37,456 nt of DNA from Chrysochromulina parva (taxonomy: Eukaryota; Haptophyta; Prymnesiales; Chrysochromulinaceae), in the NCBI GenBank assembly GCA_002887195.1, contig PJAB01000150.1, forward strand, positions 1-37,456, read 5' to 3'. Shown one piece after another: positions 1 through 7,210 of this stretch. Each line of letters begins with the position of its first letter. Within the stretch, counting starts at the first letter, position 1. The position numbers and the translations under genes were made by a program. The notes under the pieces are model-generated. The model was not told the DNA's origin, searched no databases, and was given only the letters and a program-made list of their open reading frames with translations.

Positions 1-153
1 TTCTCTTATAGGCTGTTTCTCAGCTCTCTGCCTGCATGTGTCTCAGTTGAGGCCTGGCCTGTATTGTATTGTTTTGCCTTCACGGCTGTGCTGCTTACGT
101 GTTGTGTGTATTAACATGAAAAGTAGCCAACTCAACCTGGGGCGGCACACAAG
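1..153. other. Upstream flank of the first gene
   Basis: This stretch is T-rich and less G+C-rich than the genes that follow, with no convincing reading frame. It ends in a CAAG immediately before the ATG of the hydrolase gene. It could be 5' UTR/promoter, or an intron following an upstream exon that carries a signal peptide. An ATG at 116 is out of frame with the gene. Confidence 0.4.
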
Positions 154-1224
154 ATGGAGCTCGTCGAAGCGACAGCACTGCTCACGCTCCTCAACGCTAG
201 CAACGTGCCGCTAGCAAAATGCATGGACGGCACTCCGGGTGGCTACTACCACGCCGCCAATGCAAGCTCGCGCTCGTGGATCATTGAGCTGGAGGGAGGC
301 GGGGAATGCGTGGACAAGGCCGACTGCGAAAAGCACATCCACTCGGCACTCGGCTCGTCCAATTTCTTCCTCAAAAACACCACGCTGAAGTTTTTGCTGC
401 AAGACGACGCCGTGGCCAACCCTCGCTTGCGTCAAATGAACCGCGTGTACGTCCCATACTGTTCTCAGGACTTGTGGACTGGCCAGCGTGTTGCTGCGAG
501 CGATGAGACGTTTGGCTACTTCTTTTCGGGCCACTACGTCCTCGAGGGCGTGCTCGACGCGCTCGATGCGCTCGGGCTCGCGGGCGCCCATGACATCATC
601 CTCACGGGTGAATCTGCGGGCGGCATCGGCGTGTGGCCGCACCTCGACTGGCTAGCCGCTCGGTATCCAAAGGCGAAGGTGACTGGTGCTCCTCTGGCGG
701 GCTACTACTTCTTTGCGGTGCCGTACACCGGCCCTGGGCACACGTCGTCGTCGCTCGCTGACTTCCGCGAGGACGCTTGGCCAGGCCACTACAGCCTGTG
801 GAACAGCACGGTCGATGCGAGCTGCGCGGCAGCCATTGAGCCCTGGCGTTGCATGCTATCCAACTACTCATTCCCTTACATCGAGACGCGCGTCTTCATC
901 ATCGAGGCGCAGACAGACAAGGTGCAGCTCGAGGCGCACGACTGGGTGCCGTCGAGCCAAGACCCATTCTGGAGCGCTCCGGTCCTCGACTACTTTGGCG
1001 AGTGGAGCCACAACATGAGCGTCGCTCTCAGCCCCTCGATGGCAGTTGGCCATCCGAACGGCGTCTTCTCACCGGCGTGCTTCATTCACACCGACGGCTG
1101 GGAGACGACGCTGATCAAGGGCATCAACTACTTGACGGCGTTCGACCGATGGTACTTTGATGACGAGACCATGAAGCTGCAGGATGACTGCGGCCTCCTC
1201 TGTAACCCGACGTGCCCTCACTGA
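154..1224 (+). CDS. Pectin acetylesterase/Notum-like carboxylesterase
   Basis: This 356-residue protein matches the pectinacetylesterase/Notum family, serine hydrolases that remove acetyl or acyl groups from polysaccharide or lipid-modified substrates, usually outside the cell or in the secretory pathway. Visible family marks are the early block CMDGTPGGYY, then WIIELEGGGECVD, the nucleophile elbow TGESAGG with Ser154, a probable acidic triad member near Asp255 (AQTDK), and a probable His312 in PACFIHTDGW. Several NxS/T sites (NAS, NTT, NST, NYS, NMS) and many cysteines fit a secreted glycoprotein. The ATG at 154 gives a complete domain but no clear signal peptide, so a leader exon may lie upstream. 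Substrate cannot be told from sequence; a haptophyte or similar alga need not have pectin. Confidence 0.85.
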   Translation: MELVEATALLTLLNASNVPLAKCMDGTPGGYYHAANASSRSWIIELEGGGECVDKADCEKHIHSALGSSNFFLKNTTLKFLLQDDAVANPRLRQMNRVYVPYCSQDLWTGQRVAASDETFGYFFSGHYVLEGVLDALDALGLAGAHDIILTGESAGGIGVWPHLDWLAARYPKAKVTGAPLAGYYFFAVPYTGPGHTSSSLADFREDAWPGHYSLWNSTVDASCAAAIEPWRCMLSNYSFPYIETRVFIIEAQTDKVQLEAHDWVPSSQDPFWSAPVLDYFGEWSHNMSVALSPSMAVGHPNGVFSPACFIHTDGWETTLIKGINYLTAFDRWYFDDETMKLQDDCGLLCNPTCPH

Positions 1225-1380
1225 GGCCAAACCACCCCTCGTCGCACGTCGGGTGCTAATAGCTCCTCGGAGGCGTGCGTTTCTCAAATACAATTTGGCG
1301 CACAATTGTATGTCCCGAGTGAAATCCCGAGTGTGAATGGCGATCCCTGTCGACAAAAACGTCAGCTTCAGACATTTTCA

Positions 1381-3234
1381 ATGGCTTTGAACAAAGCCAC
1401 CTCTCCTGCCACTCTTGGCACGGGCGGCTCGTCGTCGGCGGGCAGCGAAACCGGTCGTCAGATGCCAAGAGCCGGCACCGAGCATCTCAACCTCGAGAAC
1501 CTTCGGGAGGTGATCATGGACAACGGCGAGAAGCTCAAGACGCTCTTCGAGATGTGGGACGAGGATGCCTCGGGTACGATTAGCCAAAAGGAGTTTCGCG
1601 CCGCACTCAAGACGCTTGGCTTCACGGCGAGCGACGCCCATATGAACGCTCTCTTCGATAAGCTCGACAAGGACAAGTCGGGCCAAGTAGACTACAAGGA
1701 GATGGTCAAGGCGGTAGAGGGCGCAGGCAAGAAGGGCAAGGAGAAGATTGCGCTTGAGCGCAAGCTGCTCGAGGAGAAGCGCGCCCGAGAGGCAGCAGAA
1801 GCGCGCGCGGCTGCTGGCGGGGGGGCCGCCGTCGAGGCGGCGATTTCGACAGCCGTGGCAGCGGCTGTCGAGCAGGCGAAGGCCGAGGCTCAGCAGCAGG
1901 TGCAGGAGCTGCAGGAGCAACTAGAAGCAGCGCGAGCTTCTGCAGGAGGAGCTTCTCCGGCTTCCAAGGCGGTGCAGGAGCAGTTGATAGTGATCGAGGA
2001 GGAGAAGAGGGCCATCAAGCTAGAGGCTACTGAGCTCCGCGATGAGCTCGATCAGCTCCGGCGTACCACCGGAAAATTAGAGAGGTCTGACGCAGAGTAT
2101 AGGAGGCAGCTGAAGCGACTCGAGGAAGAGGCGCTCGAGGCGAAGGCGCTTCGCGAGGCGCTCGAGGCGAAGAGCGCCGAACTCGAGAAGATGCGGCAGG
2201 CCTTCGAGCAAGAGCGCCAGCAGTGGAAGGCGAAGGAGATCGAGAGGGTCGAGCTGGTGCAGCAGGTGCAGCAGAAGGCAAGCGAGTGGAGCCAGCAGAA
2301 GGCAGGTGAGGTGAAGCGCATCGAGGAGCAGTGGACGATCAAGGTTCGTCAACTCGAGGAGAAGGCAGCAAAGGTGCAGCAAGAGGAATCTCTGCGTTCG
2401 ACGCTGCAAGCCGCAATCCTCGCGTCCGCGTCGGACAGGCAGCAGCAGGAAGACTCAGTCCACTTTTGGCAGGCGCGCAAGTTGAATTGGCGCTCCTCGC
2501 CGGCGGCGACCCCGTCTGCCGCGTGGTTGCAGCCGTTGGCACCTCAGCTTCCAGAGCGAGTGTATCCTCTGCCCTCCGCACACTCGATGTATGAGGAGGA
2601 GGACCCCTTCGTTAAGTCCGGAGAGGTGGCCCGCCTCACGCAGAGCATCGGGTCGCAGATCGGGTCGCAGCTGCACGCGATGCACGCGCTGCAGCTTTCC
2701 GCAGCTCCGCATTTGGCGCCGCCGCCGCACATGAGCATACCGCCGCACATACCACCGCACATGAACATACCGCCGCAGATGAACATACCGCCGCTGATGG
2801 CTCCGCCCCCTTTCGACTCGCCCTCCTCCGGCGACGGCCCACCTTCGCATTCTTGGCATGGGGCGAGCCCGGGCTATGGGGCGAGCCCTGGCTGTGGGGC
2901 GAGCCCGGGCTGTGGGGCGAGCCCGGGCTATGGGGCGAGCCCTGGCATGGGGCTGCCGCCGCCCATGCCGTCCTGGCATGGAGCAGCTGCCGCCCACGGC
3001 GGCGCGCCGCCCTGCATGCACGCGGGGCATTCCGGCGGCTACACCAACGGCCCCCCCCACGGCGGCGCGTCGCCCTGCATGCACGCGGGGCATCCCGGCG
3101 GCTACACCAACGGGCACGCCTCTGGCTCCGCGTTCGCCGCATCGCCGCACGGCGCGCCGGCGCCCAGGCAGTTCCATCAGATGGTGCCGCCACCGCCGCC
3201 GCAGCAGCAGCAGTACCATCATCAGGTCCTTTGA
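1381..3234 (+). CDS. EF-hand pair, coiled-coil, Gly/Pro-repeat protein
   Basis: The 617-residue product begins at the first ATG of the frame (1381); the frame extends upstream only through a TTG codon. Near residues 45-115 it carries two EF-hands (loops DEDASGTISQKE and DKDKSGQVDYKE), so it probably binds Ca2+. A long charged segment rich in E, K, Q and A follows (about residues 120-360) and should form coiled coil. The last third is low complexity: Met/His/Pro-rich IPPH repeats, five hexapeptide GASPG-Y/C units, a duplicated 21-residue unit containing PCMHAGH and GGYTNG, and a Pro/Gln tail. This looks like a Ca2+-responsive scaffold or cytoskeletal protein. No orthologue is recognised. It converges on the TPR gene downstream. 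Confidence 0.8.
   Translation: MALNKATSPATLGTGGSSSAGSETGRQMPRAGTEHLNLENLREVIMDNGEKLKTLFEMWDEDASGTISQKEFRAALKTLGFTASDAHMNALFDKLDKDKSGQVDYKEMVKAVEGAGKKGKEKIALERKLLEEKRAREAAEARAAAGGGAAVEAAISTAVAAAVEQAKAEAQQQVQELQEQLEAARASAGGASPASKAVQEQLIVIEEEKRAIKLEATELRDELDQLRRTTGKLERSDAEYRRQLKRLEEEALEAKALREALEAKSAELEKMRQAFEQERQQWKAKEIERVELVQQVQQKASEWSQQKAGEVKRIEEQWTIKVRQLEEKAAKVQQEESLRSTLQAAILASASDRQQQEDSVHFWQARKLNWRSSPAATPSAAWLQPLAPQLPERVYPLPSAHSMYEEEDPFVKSGEVARLTQSIGSQIGSQLHAMHALQLSAAPHLAPPPHMSIPPHIPPHMNIPPQMNIPPLMAPPPFDSPSSGDGPPSHSWHGASPGYGASPGCGASPGCGASPGYGASPGMGLPPPMPSWHGAAAAHGGAPPCMHAGHSGGYTNGPPHGGASPCMHAGHPGGYTNGHASGSAFAASPHGAPAPRQFHQMVPPPPPQQQQYHHQVL
2860..2949 (+). repeat. 18-nt tandem repeat coding GASPGY/C
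   Basis: Five near-identical 18-nt units (ggggcgagcccgggctat and variants) encode GASPGY or GASPGC hexapeptides. The repeat keeps the reading frame. Variation is mostly at ccc/cct and tat/tgt. Confidence 0.9.
2996..3118 (+). repeat. 63-nt tandem duplication in coding sequence
   Basis: Two copies of a 63-nt unit encode HGGA-P/S-PCMHAGH-S/P-GGYTNG. They differ by a few bases, so the duplication is recent. The unit is a multiple of three and preserves the frame. Confidence 0.85.
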
Positions 3235-3893
3235 GAACACTCCAACACAGATCTGGCTCTGCCACTTATTGGCACCCGACCACTTTGCAATAATAGTAGC
3301 GCCCGCGGCTCGCTCGGTTCCGCGCGGGGGATGCGCCTTTCGCGTTTCGTTTGAATGCGCCCTTATCGCCTTGTTCCGACCCACCTAGTCGCTAGTGTAG
3401 TCTGTAGAGCGTTGTCGTGTGTCTCATCCGTGTGCGTGTTACGCCGCCCGCGGTCCGGCGGAGCGCATACCGCGCGAATATCGCACAGCATCGTGGAACC
3501 GCGACCCGCGGCCGCGCGCCCCGGGAGCGCGGCCGCGCGGCCGCGGCACTCGCGGCACACGCATGGGCACACACGCCGCCCACACTTCAGGCACACCCGA
3601 GACCGGACCGAAACCGCGGGGACCGGTGCCGCAGCGCGCAGGATGTGTCCCTGTCTCTACGGGCCACTAGGGCCCGCTATCGTGTACGCCGGTACGGCGG
3701 GGTACCTCGGGGTACATCACCCGTACACAAGACGCTCACGCCTCTAAGTCTTCAGAAGACCGCGTGACTATACCGCGACACTGCTCACTGGCCCAACTAA
3801 TGCCATGACGACCCGCACAGCTCTCACTTGTCAGTACTCTGCGCGATCTGGCGCGGATGAGCACAACTTTGAGCTCACTTTGAGCGCGACGTC
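3235..3893. other. Convergent intergenic region, no gene
   Basis: This region lies between the 3' ends of the EF-hand gene (+) and the TPR gene (-). It is G+C-rich, with dense self-complementary runs around 3505-3550 (gcggccgcgc/gcgcggccgc type) and short palindromic ggtacc/gtac motifs around 3680-3725. Reading frames present are short and without family features. It should hold both 3' UTRs. Confidence 0.5.
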
Positions 3894-6857
3894 TCACAGC
3901 CAGGGCCCATCCTTGGCGCGACCCCAGTGCAGCTCCATGGCCTTGCGGCTGCGGAAAGCAGCCCAGTGGCGGAGCATGGCTCGGTCCAGCGTGGCCGCGG
4001 AAAGAGGATCGACGTGCCCGCTCACCTGCGAGGTGGGTGGCGGCGGCATCCCGGTCGGCTGCCAGCGCGTCGCGAGCTCCTCGTAAAAGTTCGGCGGCGC
4101 CTCGAGCGGCTGCCGCCGGAAGCGAAGCCAGCCGTCCGCCGCCGCATCCTTCTCGCCTACCTGCCAGCGCAGCAGCGCCAGATTGAAATTGGGCGCCAAT
4201 TCGGTGGGCGCGAGCCGCACGCACTGTAGGAGCTCCTCCTCCGCCTCGCCGAAGCGATCCATGCACGTGAGAAGGCACGCGCGGTTGTTGCGCCGCCGAA
4301 GCTCGGTGCGACGCGAATCCGCGTCGGTTGCTGCCGAGGCCTTTGGCGGGGGCGCAGTCGGCGCGTGGGCGGCGCCCGGCGTGTGGGCGACCGCCGGCGC
4401 GTGGCTGGTGTCGAACCCGGTCGTCACACGCGCCGTCACACGCGCCGTCTCGAGCGCCGACTCGATGGCCGAGAGGGCCTGCGCGGGCTCAAACTCACAC
4501 AGGAGCGCATCGGCGACGAGGTCGGAGAGAGCAGCCGAGTGCCGCACGCCGTAGATGTGCAGCAGCTCGAGCAGCGCGTGCGCTTGCCCATCGCAGAGCA
4601 TCGCGAGAGCCAGCTGGCGCAGCAGCGCCGTCTCAGACACGCGCAGAAACGCGAGCAAGGGTGAGAGCGCGCGCGACTGCTCGAGGACCGCGCGCAGCTC
4701 GCGCACGCACTCGGACCAGCCGCCGCATATGAGCCACGCGCGACCGTACAGGTAGCGCGCCGCCAGAGGCGTGAGCACCCGCCGTGGCTCATGCAGCAGC
4801 AGCACAGCCGTCGGCGATCTTCCCACAGGCGACCTTCCCGAGGCGCTCCCCTCGGCGCTCGTGGATGCGCTCACCACGGCGCTCAAGGAGGCAGTAGCGG
4901 CACTCACGGCGACGCATGAGGCGGGCGGATCGCCACTGGCTCCCTCAAAGTCTGCCTCGCGCAGGAACTCTGCCACCCGTCGCGCCGCGTGACGCTGTGC
5001 GGCGGAGGCTGCCGTGTGCGCGGCCGCGCTGTCATAGTGTGCGAGGAGGTTGTACAGAAGCCACGCGCCGACAGCACCTGTGGGGAGAGAGGAGAGGGCG
5101 CCGTGGTGAGCACTTGCATGCATCGACGGAGGTTGTATAGAAGCCACGCGCCGACCGCACCGTCCGAGCCCCCAAGACTGATCGCGCGCTGCAGCGCCTC
5201 GAGCGCTTCCATCGGCTCGCCGCAGCTCGCGTGCACCACGGCGCACGTGGTTGCATGCACTGGGTCTTCGACGAGCGCTCGCGACGGCGCGTCCAGCAGC
5301 GCGGCGCGTGCGTCGGATGCCCGTCCGAGAAGCAGCAGCAGCGCCGATCGCGCGCGGTCGCACTGGCAAGCGAGCACGAAGTCGTTGGCGGCGGTGGCGG
5401 TGCTGGCGGCGATGGCGGCGACGGCAGCAGCGCCGCCGATTGAAGCAGCGGGCTCGATGGCGGGGATGGCGGCGGCGGCGGCGGCGGCGGCGGCAGCGGC
5501 GGAATGGGAATGAAGGGCGACGCGACCGATGCAGTGAGCATGCACGTACACGGCCCACGCCAGTGCCTTCATCCTCTCGTCCACGCGAGGCACGTTGGGT
5601 GCAGCGGGTAGATCCACAGTCAGAGCTACCGGTACAAGCACTGCGTCGTCAGCTCGAGCCCTCGCAGCATCCGTCACCGCACCAGGCAAGCACGCGCCGC
5701 TCAGGCACAGCGCTCGGCACAACGCGTCGATGCCCGCGCTCGGCCCCCCGCCTGCGAGGACGAGCAGGGCGGCCGTGCCCCCGCAGATCCACAGCGTCGG
5801 CTGCCAGCTGTTGAGGCCCTCGCGCCGTCTCGGGCGCTTAGAGGAGCGCACGGCGGCGGGCGGAGGATGGGCCACCACCGACGGCAGCCCCGCGACGGTC
5901 CGTGCGCGCTTGGCTGGAGGCGGGAACACCGTCTCTGTAACCACCGTCCCTGGCTCCGGCGCGAGGAGAAGCACTTCGTCGACATCCTCCTCGACGTCCT
6001 CGTCAACATCGACGTCATCGTGGCTCTCATCCTCCAGACGAGTGGCGCCGTGCCCGTGGCCGCTGGCACCGGACGCTTCCCTTCGGTCTGGTTGCATGCA
6101 CTGGTTGCATGCATCGTTGGCACCGGACGCTTCCCATCGCTCTGCGGCGCGGCCGAGCTCGGCAAGGGTGCTCGCAATCTCGTCTGGGAGAGATTGCGAG
6201 CCCCCGAGCGCGGCCGGTGGCGGCGACGACGTTGCTGTGCCCGCCTCGGCACCCAGCTCGGCGAGCGCGCATCGAAGCGCCGCGAGCAGCGTCTGCAACG
6301 CTTCAGTCGGGTCGTGAAGGGTCCGTGTGGACGACGAGGAGGTTGAGAGGCTTCCAGCAACTCCGACCGCCAGCCGGAGCAGCGCAACGGCGGGCGGTTG
6401 GTCTTTCGACGATGGTGGGGCGGCGGCGGAGGCCGAGCCCATGGTGGTGGCGCGATGGCGGCAGAAGTCACGGAGCTGCCGCAGAAGCGAGCGGCGCGAG
6501 GAGGCAAGGCTTTCGGCCGTTACGGTTCCGCATCGCACCGATCCGAGCAGCGCTGCGTGGCCAAAGTAGATCTCGCGCCACTGCACGAGCCTGGCCCTCG
6601 CGCCACGAGGCAAGTTGCGCACGCTTTCGAGGCCGAGGCGCGCATGCCGAACAACCTCGTCCCAGCGGCCCAGGGCAGCATACGCCTCGCACGCATGGGC
6701 GTGCACGGCGACGGCGAGGCGCACTGCCGCTGGCGTGCCGACCTCGGGAAGCGCGAGCTTGTGGCTGAGTGCTGGGTCGGGCGGCAGGAGCAGGAGTGGC
6801 GAGTCGCTCGGCGGCGGTGGCGGCGGCTGCTGCTGCGGCTGCTGCGGCTGCTGCTGC

Positions 6858-6941
<84 letters not shown>

Positions 6942-7030
6942 ACAGCGATGACCAGGCGTGCGAGGGTCAGGTGGTGGCCCAGGGCGGCATGGTGGCGAAG
7001 GGACGAGACAATGTGACGCTCTTCGGCCAT
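3894..7030 (-). CDS. PolyQ TPR-like protein, two exons
   Basis: Exon 1 is 7030-5161 and exon 2 is 5077-3894, joined across an 83-nt GT-AG intron (5160-5078), giving 1017 residues in one frame. The ATG at 7030 starts MAEERHIVSS. A glutamine tract of about 27 residues begins at residue 31 and runs into a Pro/Gln stretch. Helical repeats resembling TPRs occur near residues 95-140 (AHACEAYAALGRWDEVVRHA) and near the C-terminus (NNRACLLTCMDRFGEAEEEL). The middle holds an acidic run (DVDVDEDVEEDVDEV) followed by basic patches (AKRAR, SKRPRRRE) that could be nuclear localisation signals. It is probably a protein-interaction scaffold, perhaps nuclear. I do not recognise an orthologue. The splice is supported because both sides of the junction code the same peptide GAVGAWLLYNL and only one copy is kept. 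Confidence 0.75.
5045..5161 (-). repeat. Introner-like intron flanked by 34-nt direct repeat
   Basis: The two copies, 5128-5161 and 5045-5078, match at 32 of 34 positions. One copy sits at the 5' splice site and the other at the 3' splice site of the 83-nt intron 5160-5078. The intron interior ends with GCTCACCACGGCGC, a pyrimidine tract and CCCCACAG. The arrangement suggests the intron arose by duplication or insertion at an exonic site. Confidence 0.75.
6826..6942 (-). repeat. CAG/CTG trinucleotide repeat (polyQ)
   Basis: A long CTG run on the plus strand (CAG on the minus) has only a few interruptions (ttg, cgg). On the minus strand it codes the glutamine tract of the TPR-like protein. 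Its length is likely to vary between strains and may be compressed in assembly. Confidence 0.9.
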
Positions 7031-7083
7031 CGAGTCGGGAGGGCTCTCGGCGCTCGCTCCGCTCGGCGCCGCCCCACGGGAGA

Positions 7084-7108
7084 CAAGTCAAGTCAAGTCA
7101 AGTCAAGC
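7084..7108 (-). promoter_or_regulatory. CTTGA pentamer tandem upstream of TPR gene
   Basis: On the minus strand this is a run of about five CTTGA units, ending about 54 nt before the ATG of the TPR gene at 7030. It lies in the short divergent interval shared with the EF-hand gene starting at 7211. The same pentamer in the same orientation relative to a gene occurs at 12305-12337 and 18091-18116. A promoter or 5' UTR role is inferred from position only. Confidence 0.4.
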
Positions 7109-7210
7109 AAATCCCAAACGCGACGGTCGTGAGCGTGAATGTGAATAGCGGGACACACAGAACGCACGTCTCGACTCTCTGGCGGAGGGGATCAGGCAAA
7201 AAACGCCGTC

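Noticed and set aside
1306..1380. N-terminal extension of the EF-hand gene
   Set aside because: The extension starts with TTG, not ATG; the first ATG at 1381 gives a normal start.
2455..3384. Long Arg-rich minus-strand frame opposite the EF-hand/Gly-repeat gene
   Set aside because: It is a shadow of the repeat-rich plus-strand coding sequence; composition is almost entirely Arg, Ala, Gly and His, with no domain.
6468..7091. PolyAla or polyCys/polyLeu proteins across the CTG repeat
   Set aside because: These are other-frame readings of the CAG/CTG tract; only the minus-strand polyQ frame continues into a TPR-like protein.
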